DNA from: Coriobacteriaceae bacterium AM48-5 | Lineage (GTDB): Bacteria > Actinomycetota > Coriobacteriia > Coriobacteriales > Coriobacteriaceae | DNA length: 22,484 bases | Assembly: GCA_027669525.1 (NCBI GenBank) | Contig: JAQEDJ010000037.1 | Location: 1 to 22,484, forward strand | Direction: 5' to 3' | In this document: positions 1 through 9,100 of the stretch, piece after piece | Layout: each line of letters opens with the position of its first letter | Numbering within the stretch: position 1 is the stretch's first letter | Made by a program: the position numbers and the translations under genes | Notes under the pieces: generated by a model | The model's database searches: none | Seen by the model: only the letters and a program-made list of their open reading frames with translations | What the model was told of the DNA's origin: nothing

Positions 1-43
1 CGATACTCCCTGCGTGCTTTAAAGGCACGGGCAGGGAGTATCG
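1..43. repeat. Long inverted repeat (hairpin)
   Basis: Thirteen-base outer arms (1-13 and 31-43) are perfect reverse complements. A further 4-bp inner stem (14-17 with 25-28) encloses a TTTAAAG loop, with a two-base GG bulge at 29-30. No T-run follows, so this is not a canonical intrinsic terminator. It could be a bidirectional terminator of the element's last gene, or a structural repeat. The left arm starts at the first base of the window, so the repeat may extend further. Confidence 0.7.
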
Positions 44-64
44 TATCCCGAATTGTGAAAGAAA

Positions 65-105
65 TTCACCCACAAGTGAAATTCTGCGGGTGAATTGCGG
101 GTGAA
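65..105. repeat. Clustered GGGTGAA motifs, possible recombinase arm sites
   Basis: TGCGGGTGAA occurs at 85-94 and again at 96-105, an exact 10-base direct repeat with an 11-base period. The inverted form TTCACCC lies at 65-71. One-helical-turn spacing next to an attachment site suits arm-type integrase or excisionase binding sites. That role is inferred from position only. Confidence 0.4.
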
Positions 106-207
106 ACTTTTTGTAAATCAAAATAAAGCACAAGCAAAAATAACTCGCTACCTGCTATTTTCTTTTCTATAATTAGAATTCATTTACTATGATTAACAGT
201 AATTACT

Positions 208-257
208 CCGGGCTCATAACCCGGAGGTCGTAGGTTCAAATCCTGCCCCCGCGACCA
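208..257 (+). other. attR-like site: 3' half of tRNA-Met(CAU)
   Basis: The sequence folds as the 3' half of a tRNA. The anticodon stem CCGGG/CCCGG (208-212 with 220-224) holds loop CTCATAA with a CAU anticodon at 215-217. A T-arm follows (230-234 with 242-246, loop TTCAAAT), then the 3' acceptor strand CCCCGCG (247-253), A254 and an encoded CCA (255-257). The 5' acceptor strand (expected CGCGGGG near 182) and the D-arm are absent and replaced by unrelated AT-rich DNA. It is therefore not a functional tRNA. It reads as the duplicated 3' end left by site-specific integration, with the host sequence and native terminator to the right. Confidence 0.8.
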
Positions 258-267
258 AGAAATTGCA

Positions 268-296
268 GCTCGTCGGCCTAGCCGGCGAGCTTTTTT
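268..296 (+). terminator. Intrinsic terminator behind the tRNA-Met remnant
   Basis: A 10-bp GC-rich stem (268-277 with 281-290, one G-T pair) with a 3-base loop CTA is followed by six T's. It lies 10 bases after the encoded CCA and is probably the original terminator of the host tRNA-Met gene. Confidence 0.9.
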
Positions 297-305
297 GTTA
301 TTCCG

Positions 306-323
306 GGACCGTATTTTCGGTCC
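306..323. repeat. Small hairpin GGACCG/CGGTCC
   Basis: Perfect 6-bp arms (306-311 and 318-323) surround TATTTT. It lies between the tRNA terminator and the palindrome array and may be a decayed array unit or a minor structure. No other feature is seen between 297 and 346. Confidence 0.35.
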
Positions 324-346
324 AATTCTCGGCCTCTCAAACAAAA

Positions 347-804
347 TCTCGATCTGTAACATCTAGACCCGATTTGGGCGGCTAGGTGTTACAGATTGAG
401 ATGTTGAGTCCCCGCCTGGACGGTTTGTCTAAATCTGTAACATGAGGGACGGATTTTGCCGAGTTGTTGTTACAGATTGAGATTTTCTTGCAGGCGGGTC
501 CCGTTTGTCTTGATTTGTAACATCTGGGGCCCATTTTGCCGAGTAACCGTTACAGATCTAGATCTTTCGGCAGGCTAGATTGGTTTGTCTCGATCTGTAA
601 CAGTAAAGGGGCAAAAGTGGGTCCAGATGTTACAGATCTAGATTGTTGAGGATGGGTCGAGAGGAATGTCTCGATCTGTAACATCTAGGGTCGTTTTTGG
701 CCTGTAGATGTTACAGATTGAGATTTTCCGCCGGGACGGTTTCGGTTTGTCTCGATCTGTAACAGTTGCTCGGCAAAATAGGGTCTTACTGTTACAGATC
801 GAGA
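347..804. repeat. Array of six 55-bp palindromic units, 80-81 bp period
   Basis: Six units of exactly 55 bp lie at 347-401, 428-482, 508-562, 588-642, 669-723 and 750-804. Start-to-start distances are 81, 80, 80, 81 and 81. Each has arms TCTYGATCTGTAAC and GTTACAGATYKAGA, with slight variants, around a 27-base loop. The 25-26 bp connectors are looser but usually end in GTTTG. In the sixth unit the perfect arms extend to 20 bp (744-763 and 791-810). The loops are related: ATTTTGCCGAG sits at 453-463 and 533-543 and appears reverse-complemented at 769-779. No gene lies here; the long minus-strand frame that crosses it is a shadow. The repeats are palindromic and their spacers are not unrelated unique sequences, so this is not CRISPR. 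Function is unknown. Confidence 0.9.
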
Positions 805-864
805 CAAACCGGCAGCCGGCCCCGCCCCATCCACCTGCCGCTACCTGCTGTCTGCCGATTTCCG

Positions 865-894
865 TTGCGCCACTGTGCTCCCATGTCATATCCT
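865..894 (+). promoter_or_regulatory. Weak candidate promoter for the reductase
   Basis: TTGCGC (865-870) and TATCCT (889-894) are separated by 18 bases, about 52 bp before the chosen start codon. The -35 matches consensus at only three of six positions, so this is tentative. No terminator separates it from the palindrome array. Confidence 0.25.
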
Positions 895-946
895 CTAGAC
901 AACTACGCGGCATCATCGCCGCCGCGCCTACAAGAGAGGAATGTCC

Positions 947-2975
947 ATGACCACACCTGCGTCCAAGCTGCTTCAACCCATTACGGTTGGCCCCCTTGAG
1001 CTCAAAAACCGCATTATGTTCCCGCCGCTTACCACCGGCTACGAGGAGCGCGACGGTTCCATCGGCGAGCGCAGCCTGGCCTTTTACGAGCGTCTGGCCC
1101 GTGGCGGCGTGAGCTACATCGTCATCGGCGACGTCGCTCCCGTTATGACCGCGAGCCCCACGCCCAAGCTGGCGACCGACGCCCAGATCCCCACGTTTAA
1201 GGCGCTGGCCGACGCCGTCCACAAGCACGGTGCCAAGGTCGCGCTGCAGCTGTTCCATCCCGAGTACGACGTGCCCGGTGTCGGCCGCATGGTCATGGGT
1301 TCCATGGCTGCCGCCAAGGCCGCGCAGGAGGCCAAGGCCGCCGGCGACGAGGAGACCTTCGCCGCCAAGATGGCCGAGTCCAACGAGATCCGCAAGCAGG
1401 CCTACGCCAAACTGCACCACGACATGCAGCACTTTGTGAACGAGGCCACCGTGGAGCAACTCACCCAGATCAAGGAGGCCATCGCTGCCTCGGCCGCCCG
1501 CGCGCAGCAGGCTGGCATCGACGCCATCGAGGTCCACGGCGACCGTCTGGTGGGTTCGCTGTGCTCCGCCATCCTCAACATGCGCACGGACGAGTATGGC
1601 GGCTCGTTCGAGAACCGCGTCCGTTATGCGCTGGAGGTCGTCGCCGCCATTAAGGAAGCCGCGCCGGAGCTGATGGTGGAGTACAAGCTCCCCGTGATCA
1701 TGGAGAACCCCGACGGCACGCCGCGCGGCAAGGGCGGCCTGCAGCCCGATGAGGCCTGCGAGTTTGCCAAGCTGCTCGAGGGCGCGGGCATCGACATGAT
1801 CCAGGTCGCGCAGGCCAACCACACCGGCAACATGGGAGACACCATTCCGCCCATGGGCGCCATGCCCTACAACTGGACGCTGCCGGTGGCCGAGCGCGTC
1901 AAGGCCCTGGTCTCCGTGCCGGTGGCAACCGTCGGCCGCGTTGTCTCGGTCGAGGCCGGTGAGAAGATTCTGGAAGACGGCGCGGCCGACATCATCGCCT
2001 ACGGCCGCTCGCTCATGTGCGACCCCGACATTGCGCTGAAGGCCGCCACGGGTGAGCCCATCCGCGAGTGCCTCAACTGCAACAAGGGCTGCGTCGACGC
2101 GATTCAAAACCGCAAATACATCTCGTGCGTGCTCAATGCCGAGAACGGCGACGAGGCGACCATCGCCATTAAGCCGGGCGAGGGCGACAAGAAGATCGCC
2201 GTGGTGGGCGGCGGTATTGCCGGCCTGGAGGCCGCGCGCGTGGCGGCCAAGCGCGGCTACGACGTGACCGTCTATGAGGCGAGCGATCATCTGGGCGGCC
2301 AGATTGTGCTGGCGGCCGCGCCTCCGCGCAAGGACGAGATCATGCGCTCGGTGGAGTATTACGAGAAGATTCTGCCCGGCCTGGGCGTAAAGGTTGAGCT
2401 CAACCATGCCGCTACGGCCGAGGACCTCAACGCCGCCGACGCCGCGATTGTGGCTGTGGGCGCGCACGACGTGGTCATCCCCGTTCCGGGCGCGATTCGG
2501 ACAAGGTCGTCTCGAGCTGGGACGTGCTGGCCGGCAAGGCGGAGCTCGCGGGCTGCGTCGCCGTTATCGGCGGCGGCCTGGTGGGCACCGAGACTGCCGA
2601 GTACCTGCTGCAGAACGGCTGCGAGGTGGCGATTGTCGAGATGCTCGACAAGATTGCCGCAGGCGAGTCCGAGACCATTCTGCCGCTGATTATGAACGAC
2701 TTTGCCGCCCACAACGTTGAGCAGCATGTTAAGACCCGCCTGACCGCCATTACCGACGAGGGCGTGGAGGCCGTTCGCACCACCGAGGACGGCGCCGAGG
2801 AGCCGGTGAAGATCGCCTGCGATTACGTGGTGATGGCCGTGGGCTCAGGGCCAACGCGTTTGACCTGGACGGCGTGACGGTGCCCGTGACCTGCGTGGGC
2901 GACTGCTCGGGCGAGCGCACCGCCGACATTGCGAGCGCCATTCGCACGGCATATCATGCGGCCAACGAGCTGTAG
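947..2975 (+). CDS. NADH:flavin oxidoreductase / old yellow enzyme family, Fe-S and FAD containing (two apparent frameshifts)
   Basis: The protein resembles the 2,4-dienoyl-CoA reductase (FadH)/BaiCD-type family: an N-terminal FMN TIM barrel, a [4Fe-4S] cluster and a C-terminal FAD/NAD(P) module. The barrel spans roughly residues 1-350 (LKNRIMFPPLTTGYEERDG near the start; DEYGGSFENR later). A cluster motif C-x2-C-x3-C-x11-C lies at residues 375, 378, 382 and 394. A Rossmann GGGIAG lies near 421-426 and a second, GGGLVG, near 540-546. ATG 947 is preferred over ATG 941 because AGGA (937-940) sits six bases ahead of it. The frame breaks at GGG 2488-2490 and again at GGG 2848-2850. Adding one G at each gives 676 residues ending at TAG 2975, a normal length for the family. 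The usual active-site HGAHGYL segment is replaced by HGDRLVGS, so it is a divergent member and its substrate (enoate, enoyl-CoA or steroid/bile acid) cannot be told. Confidence 0.85.
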
Positions 2976-2990
2976 TTAACTTCGCGGCCA

Positions 2991-3020
2991 GGCGGGGCGG
3001 TAGCACGGATCCGCCCCGCC
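2991..3020. terminator. GC-rich hairpin after the reductase gene
   Basis: A perfect 10-bp stem (2991-3000 with 3011-3020) encloses a 10-base loop, 15 bases after the reductase stop. No T-run follows, so it could act as an mRNA 3'-end stabiliser or a weak terminator in front of the stronger one at 3052. Confidence 0.5.
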
Positions 3021-3051
3021 CGACTGCGTCCCTGCGCACATAGACCATCAA

Positions 3052-3093
3052 CCGGGGTGGGGCCTGCAAGAACAGCGGGCCCCACCCGGTTTT
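3052..3093 (+). terminator. Intrinsic terminator of the reductase gene
   Basis: CCGGGGTGGGGCC pairs with GGCCCCACCCGG (one bulged G), with a 12-base loop, and the stem is followed directly by TTTT. It separates the reductase from the surface operon. Confidence 0.75.
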
Positions 3094-3326
3094 GGTGCAG
3101 GGGGCAGATTAGTTTGCACCAAGTCCTTGGCATATGGGCGTGGCTGCTGTTCGTAATCTTTAAGACATCATTAAGGCTTGCGTTGTGGAGCAAGCCGCAG
3201 GTCAATGCTATTCTTTTACCTTATCGTACGGTGTTGTATTCTGCCTGAATTCTCTACCTGCGAACAACGGATAAACGCGACCGAGCGGAAAGGATGGCAC
3301 GCCTGCTAGCAGGGCAAACGTAAACG
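3094..3326. other. Intergenic region upstream of the surface operon
   Basis: About 230 bp without a convincing gene; it should hold the operon promoter and leader. TTACCT and TATTCT, 15 bases apart near 3216-3242, form only a poor promoter. A perfect 12-bp palindrome CCTGCTAGCAGG lies at 3302-3313, just before the first start codon. It could be an operator or could limit access to the ribosome binding site, because no clear Shine-Dalgarno sequence precedes ATG 3327. A 9-codon frame at 3294-3323 is too weak to call. Confidence 0.4.
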
Positions 3327-4383
3327 ATGAGTGGCATGGACCGACATAGCGAGCTCCAGCAGCACAAGACGGCGGCCGAGTACCGCCAAGCTGCCGACGA
3401 GCACGTGCGGACCCTCAAGGATTTCTGGAAGGATTTCCTGGTGAGCGGTCTGTTTGTGCTGGCCGCCATCGTTGCCATCTTTGCATGCCTGGCCTGGTTT
3501 GCCGCGAATAACCGAGTGAGTGCACGGGGAGCACGATCGCGGCGAAGGGCCCGCGGTTTGTGCTCTCGGGAACGCAGGGCGGCACGGCGGGTAAGTACGA
3601 CACTCAGGACAACTACGCGTCGGACAGTACAAGCCTTGCCGTGAACAATCTTTTCAACCTCAATAACATGAGCACCGATGGCGGTCTCTCTCCGGGGTCG
3701 GCCGGCCAGCTCCAGCTCAACGTCAGGCCGCTCTGCAATGACCTGCACGATATCACGGTGGAGATGACCTGGGAAATTTCTGTTCAGACGAGCGTTGCGG
3801 GCACGGGCGGCACTGCTGCGGATGCATCGAAAAACGAAGAGATCATCAACTCGCTTAAAGATTTGGTGCGCGGTCATATCCTGGTTTTTCAGGGCAAAGA
3901 TGCCTCTGGCTTTTACTCGAATCCGCTGGTCCCCACGACCACCACGGTGACCCAGGACGGGGCCAGCGTCACCGTCATTACGCAGAGCTTTACCATCCCA
4001 AAGTCGAGCTTTTACGCTGCGGACTCAAATAGCACGACCGAAACCGTCACCAAAACCCTCTACTGGATTTGGCCGGAACAGTTCAAGAGCTACGTTCGCA
4101 CGGGCAACGCCGGCTACGGTGGCAACCTTTTTGCGAGCACGGACCCGCCGCGGGATACGCAGCCCTCGTCGGCGACATCAACAATAACCACGCGCGCTAT
4201 TTCCGCGCCGATAGCACGAGCGTGCCAGGTCAGGCGCCTAGCGCGGTTCCGCCTGTCGGAGCCGGCATGTCCTCTGCGGATGTGGAAACCTGCGCCAGCT
4301 ACTACAACAACGCCGACGAGATTATCGGCAAGAACGTCAAGTACATTCGCGTGCGCTTCACCGCCAAGGAGGCGGATAAATAA
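3327..4383 (+). CDS. Surface operon protein 1: single-pass membrane protein with TasA/CalY-like 'AWF' motif (two apparent frameshifts)
   Basis: The function is not recognised. The protein has a charged cytoplasmic head (1-37), one membrane segment (about 38-58) ending in LAWF, and an exterior domain rich in Thr/Ser/Asn and short beta-strand patterns (NITVEM-type alternation, FTIPKSSF, KYIRVRFTAKEADK at the end). The aromatic pair after the hydrophobic stretch, followed by NNRVS, recalls the N-termini of TasA/CalY-type (SipW-processed) exported proteins. That likeness is by eye only. The frame breaks at GGGG 3526-3529 and GGG 4152-4154. One G added at each gives a continuous 352 residues. AAGGAGG at its 3' end and a TAA directly abutting the next ATG show translational coupling to protein 2. 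It is the first gene of the operon. It could be a fibre subunit or an anchor for the giant protein downstream. Confidence 0.65.
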
Positions 4384-5199
4384 ATGGACGAGCAGCTTAA
4401 TGCCCGCGAGCAGGGCGATATCAAACACAACGAAGGAGCGGCAAACCCCGGCGGCAACGGGTTCGGCTCGCACGGCGAAGCGCGTCCGGCTGGCCGCATC
4501 GAGCGCATCAAGGCTTGGGTGAGCGACCACCGTCGCGAATCCCTGGCCATCGTGGGTCTGGTGGCCGTGCTTCTCGTGTTGCTGGGATTGACGCTCGGAT
4601 GGTTTGTCGATGCCAATCGCGGTTCCACCGTTGGCAAGATCAAGGAGCCGGCGGAGCTCAAAGTGCTGGGCCCCAACGCTACGGCAACAGAGCAGATCGA
4701 CCTGAGCTACAACCCCGAATACGGCGATACCAAGACCGGCAACACGGTGACGCTCATGCGCCCGTTTTGTGTCCAGACGGGCGGCGATGGTTTTGAGCTG
4801 CAGCTTGCGAATACGACCAACATTACGGGTCTCACTATCGAGCTGTATAAAGCCGAGAATCCGGGCCTAGGTGATACTTCCGACGTGAGCGGCACTGCGG
4901 GCGGCAAGTCCTATAGCTGGAAAATGTCTGGAACGGATCTGCTGAAGAGCTTCACGCCCATCAAAGACCCGGGCGAGGGCGCAAGCGACCCTACATTCAA
5001 GGACTGTCAAAACGTCCAGCGCAACGCGCGCCCGCTCTACCGATATAAGGTGTTCGACAAAGGCGAGCTCAACGCTAAGACGCTCGCCAATTCGACTGGC
5101 AATGACACGCTCAACTTTATCATCAAGCTTTCGTGGGACGAGAGTGCCAAAGAGACCGATGTGATCTACCTGATCGCGCGCAACACGAGCGGCAAGTAG
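4384..5199 (+). CDS. Surface operon protein 2: single-pass membrane protein with 'GWF' motif
   Basis: This 271-residue gene is intact. A long hydrophilic cytoplasmic N-terminus (1-52, Gly/Asn-rich then basic-amphipathic around RIERIKAWVSDHRRE) leads to one membrane segment (about 54-72) ending in LGWFVDANRGSTVG. An exterior domain follows with Asn/Thr-rich beta strands (LQLANTTNITGLTIELYK; TLNFIIKLSWDES). The layout matches proteins 1 and 3: cytoplasmic head, one membrane helix, aromatic-F motif, beta-rich domain. The start ATG directly follows the stop of gene 1, with AAGGAGG (4366-4372) inside gene 1 as ribosome site. Two cysteines in the exterior domain (FCVQTGG and FKDCQNV) could pair. 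The family and exact role are not known to me; a structural surface protein is the inference. Confidence 0.7.
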   Translation: MDEQLNAREQGDIKHNEGAANPGGNGFGSHGEARPAGRIERIKAWVSDHRRESLAIVGLVAVLLVLLGLTLGWFVDANRGSTVGKIKEPAELKVLGPNATATEQIDLSYNPEYGDTKTGNTVTLMRPFCVQTGGDGFELQLANTTNITGLTIELYKAENPGLGDTSDVSGTAGGKSYSWKMSGTDLLKSFTPIKDPGEGASDPTFKDCQNVQRNARPLYRYKVFDKGELNAKTLANSTGNDTLNFIIKLSWDESAKETDVIYLIARNTSGK

Positions 5200-5213
5200 G
5201 AGAGGGGGCGCAC

Positions 5214-6158
5214 ATGGAGAAGCGAGAGAAGCAGCAGGATGCCGAGCGCGAGCAGCTGGCAAAAAGCAAAAGCCTCGTCAAGAACAAGCTGGTTGTGGCG
5301 GCAATCGCACTTGTTTGCGCCGTGGCGCTCGTGACGGGTGGCTACTTTACCTATTCCGCCTACATCGCCAACGGATTTCTTAAGTCCGTTGCCGCGACAG
5401 GCACCGCGCAGAGCCTGTTTGCGAGCGACCTGCTCACGGGCTATATGAGTGCGCCCAGCGATGCCGATCTTGCCCGCGCCCAGCGCTCCATTACGGTATA
5501 TCCCAACGAGGGGCAGTGCAGCTTCACCTTTAGCATCTATAACTATTTGCTGAGCAACAGCAACTTCTGCAACGATAAAAACGTGACGTATGCCTTGACA
5601 GTCGAGGGGTATGGGCTCGATGGTGCCGCGTGGAGCTATGCACCCCAACCCGCCGGAAACGTCAAGCTTCCGGAGAATCAGCCTACCAAAAACGATTACA
5701 CCGTGACCTTTCCTGAGGACAAGTTGGGACATGCCTACTTTGTGATTAAGGCCATGGTTGTTTCGAAGGAGAGCCCCGGCACCGAGCTCACCTGTCTGGC
5801 GGCGAAAGTCGTGCCGTCAAAGAGGGCCGAGGTCAAAACCGCTGCGGTTGAGGGCGCGCTGGTTGATGAGGCTGGCAAGTTTGCTGATTACGCTGCGTAC
5901 AACTACCGTGTGACGGTTACGGGCGCACCGGCAAACGTCACGCTCACGTGGGGGGAGAACGTGGAGATCGACCCGTTCTTCGAGACCAACCATGGTGTGA
6001 CGGCGGATAAAACAAATCACACGGTTACGTTCACCATGGAGCCGGGTTCGATGGTCGTCAACTTTTACCGAGCGGACGGCAAAACGCCCGATTGCTGGGG
6101 TGACCTGGGCATTAGCGTGAGCGGAACCACCCAAACGGGTACGACGGGGACTCGATAA
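5214..6158 (+). CDS. Surface operon protein 3: single-pass membrane protein with 'GYF' motif
   Basis: The gene encodes 314 residues. A highly charged cytoplasmic head (1-25, Lys/Glu/Gln) leads to one membrane segment (about 26-43), then GGYFTYSAY and a beta-rich exterior. A second section near residues 205-305 (YNYRVTVTGAPANVTLTWGENV; TNHTVTFTMEPGSMVVNFYR) looks like a separate Ig-like or beta-sandwich domain. The C-terminus is a Thr/Gly tail (TTQTGTTGTR). ATG 5214 is chosen because TAGGAGAGGGGG (5197-5208) supplies the ribosome site. A longer upstream reading in the same frame only overlaps gene 2. Several exterior cysteines (in NEGQCSF, NFCNDK, LTCLAA and PDCWGD) could form disulfides. It lies 14 bases after gene 2 and 39 bases before the giant gene, so all four are probably one transcript. 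Confidence 0.7.
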   Translation: MEKREKQQDAEREQLAKSKSLVKNKLVVAAIALVCAVALVTGGYFTYSAYIANGFLKSVAATGTAQSLFASDLLTGYMSAPSDADLARAQRSITVYPNEGQCSFTFSIYNYLLSNSNFCNDKNVTYALTVEGYGLDGAAWSYAPQPAGNVKLPENQPTKNDYTVTFPEDKLGHAYFVIKAMVVSKESPGTELTCLAAKVVPSKRAEVKTAAVEGALVDEAGKFADYAAYNYRVTVTGAPANVTLTWGENVEIDPFFETNHGVTADKTNHTVTFTMEPGSMVVNFYRADGKTPDCWGDLGISVSGTTQTGTTGTR

Positions 6159-6197
6159 CTCTGGAAGCGGAGTTTTAGGATAAGAGGTACGGAATCG

Positions 6198-9100
6198 ATG
6201 AGAACGGCAAAGCGCATACTCGCAGAGTTCATGACGGTGGTCATGGTACTCCAGGCATGCTCGCCCACGGTGGCCGCCGTGGCGGCCGGCTGGCAGAACA
6301 TTTCGAGCGAGATTGCCGCCGCGTCTGCGGAGGCATCGGATGCAGCCGAGAGCGGTGAGACCAAGGGCGATGTTGCGAATGGGTCTGGGTCGAGTGATAT
6401 CGGCGCCGCGGGTGACGGTGCCGAGGATGGTGCTGCGAAGGACGACGCTGCAACGGGCGATACTTCCGATAGTGCTACGGGTTCCGATTCCGCGGGCGAT
6501 CAGGCGGAAGGCGACGATGCGGCAGGGGATGCCGCCGCTGGCGATGCCGAGCAAGATGCCGATGCCGCGGTTTCGAAAGACGCTGAGGCCCAGGCCGATG
6601 CGTCGATTACAAATCTTGATGAGCTTGTCGAGCTGCTCGAGGCGAACGGAGCGGAAAGCATCGTGCTCAAAGACGACAGGAGCGGAATCCGAAGCCTCGA
6701 TGTCAAGTCGTCGGAGGCGTTCACCGTCCTGTCCAACGCCGACGCTTCGCTTTACTATGATGTGCAGATCAAGGTTATCATCACGGGCGATGCGAAGCTC
6801 ACCGAGTCGGCTAAGAACGGCATGTCTTTCCAGGGCTTGGCAGTGATGAGCATCCGTTTGAAGGCAAAATCTATAGGTCGTTGAATGGCGTTGATAGCCC
6901 TGTTGAGCTTACGTCTAACCGGACGGTTTTCAATAACTTCAAACTGACTGACCAAAACAATACGGTCAAGATAAAGTGGATAGGCGCAACTACCTATAGC
7001 GCGCCGATGGTCGCTACGAAGGTCAGCGGTGGGGGCAAGACGCTCAACGCTGTGGTCAACATCGCAGATCCCGTAGGTACCGGCGGGACGGATACGACTT
7101 CCGCTCTGACGGCGCCCCTTTTGGGTGAGGCGATGGGTGACCTTACTACAGAGGTCACCTATGGCCCTGCCGGTTCTCTCGAGAAGCTCAACGTAAATGC
7201 AGCGGGAAACATCGGTCTTTTAGCGAATACAGTCAAGAGCGGAACCTTTACGGTGGGGTCTGTTAAGTTTCCCGCTAGCCTTGCCGCGGGCGGTGTCGTC
7301 GAGACGAGCTCCGGTAATGCCGGTCTGCTCGTAGGCACGGTCGAGGATGGCGCGACTTTGAACGTCGGCACCCTTAATGTTCCCGCTGCTACCGTTCAGT
7401 CTGCAAGCGGTTCCGCCGGTGGTGTCGCAGGTCTCGTCGGTTCGAACACAGGCGCCACAGTCAACGTCACGGAGGCTCTCGACCTGCACATGCTCACCGT
7501 CAAGGGCACCACCGCCAGTGGCGGCTTCATCGGTAAGGCGACCAGGCTCGCGCTGGGCGCGGACAACAAGAAGTTCACCTGTCCCGCCAACGTCGGCGAT
7601 GCGAACAGCAAAAGTTCCGGCGGCTTCATCGGCGACGTTAGTTTTGCCGGCCCGGTCGAGTTTGCCAACAACGACCAAATCGATACGGGCGAGGGCGTGA
7701 ATCTTGGCCAAAGTGGGGACACGGGCGCGGGCGGCGTGTTCGGTCTCCTGGACACAACGAACGGCGATGTCGCAATATCAGGTGGCTCGTATACTAGCAA
7801 ACTGGTGACGGGCTCCAGCTCCATCTATGGCGGTCTGGTCGGTAGAGTTCAGGATGTGACCAACACAGAGAAGTCGAACAACACCCTTCATATAAAGACG
7901 GGTGCCGCGGGCAACCGCTGTTCGGTTGATACTACATGCAGCGTCGCGCCGCGACTGGCAGGAGGCCTGGTCGGCTGGGTGGCAAAGAGCAACAATACTG
8001 GAGGCGTTGTAATCGTTGACGGCGCGGACGTCACGTGCCATTCTCCAAAAGCCAATGGAAAGAACTGCGGGTTTGGCGGTGTTGTTGGCGCCTTGGATAG
8101 CGGCTATAGCGTGGGCGGGCGTTCGCGTTTTGGAATTCTGGACTGCGGGGACGTTCGCGTTGAAACTGATAAAAACGAATCAATCGCATGTGGTGCCGGA
8201 ATTGTGGGTTCGGCATGGAACGGCGTCTTGCGCTTGCGTGGGACTACCGATTTATCCGATTGCAAGCTCGAGGCCAACGGTAATACCAGCCAAATTCTTA
8301 GATCCTTGGATGGATGCGCCCCATTGGTGTTTGCTCTAGGTTCAGGCTCGGATGCTGAGGCAACGAACGATAATTATTGGCTTTACAAACGTCCTGCTGC
8401 GGCGAGGATCGATGACCTGACCTATAACCAGGTTATCCGCCTGACCGGAGAGGAGGGCAAGCTCAGCAAGGATCTTATTAAACTTGATGAAAGCACCTTT
8501 TATCAGCCGTTGTGCAATCTGAGTGGTGCTCCAGATGCTGGCAGCAGTGCTGGCTACTCTTGGGGTTATCAGCTACGGTCCCAAAATGGTGACGGGAAGT
8601 CGGGTACATACCTCATTAATGATGCGGATACATTCGCATGCATTGCCATGACGGTCCAAACGAACGGCTACTTTGGCGGTGTATTCGGCATCGGCACGGC
8701 TAATATTACGAGCTGGTATGGTAATAGTGGGAATGCTATCTCAATTACTTCCGACATTGACCTGCGAGGTACAGGCCTTGAAGGTCTTGCATGTGATGGG
8801 TCCGGGCAAGTTAATGCCTTCGTAGGGGCTGTCGAGGGCAACCATCATACCGTTACCTTGGCGATTGGCGAACCTTACGGTACGCGCAACGGCAATGCGC
8901 TTGGCGCAAACGATTCGACTGAAGGCAACGGCAAGATTTACCGGCACAGCCGTCTGGGCCTCTTTGCCGCTATCGGCGGTGGCGCGACGGTGAATAACCT
9001 CACCGTCGATGGCGTTATGAAGTTCGATAACGGCTTAGGCGTCGACGCTGGCTCGCTTGCGGCAACTATCACTGGCAAGACAACGCTCAGCGGCGTTACG

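Larger units (their letters stand above)
1..207. mobile_element. Right-hand end of a putative integrated element
   Basis: This stretch is AT-rich compared with the coding DNA further right. It has no gene and ends exactly where a truncated tRNA-Met begins. It holds a long hairpin (1-43) and clustered GGGTGAA motifs (65-105), both common near the ends of tyrosine-integrase elements. Elements that integrate into the 3' end of a tRNA leave one junction with only the 3' half of the gene, which is what is seen here. The element body, its integrase and the restored full tRNA would lie to the left of the window. The call rests on the junction, because no element gene is visible. Confidence 0.55.

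Noticed and set aside
180..257. Functional tRNA-Met
   Set aside because: Neither the 5' acceptor strand nor a D-arm exists at the required distance, so only the 3' half is present.
347..804. CRISPR array
   Set aside because: Repeat units are long palindromes with related, sometimes inverted, loops. Connectors are partly conserved, the period is about 80 bp, and no cas gene is present.
638..2467. 609-residue minus-strand reading frame
   Set aside because: It is the GC-rich shadow of the reductase gene and its 5' part crosses the palindrome array. Its composition (Gly/His/Leu/Arg-rich, no domain) is typical of an antisense frame.
3294..3323. Nine-codon leader peptide before the surface operon
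   Set aside because: GGAAAGG lies almost against the ATG, too close for initiation, and the frame is too short to support.
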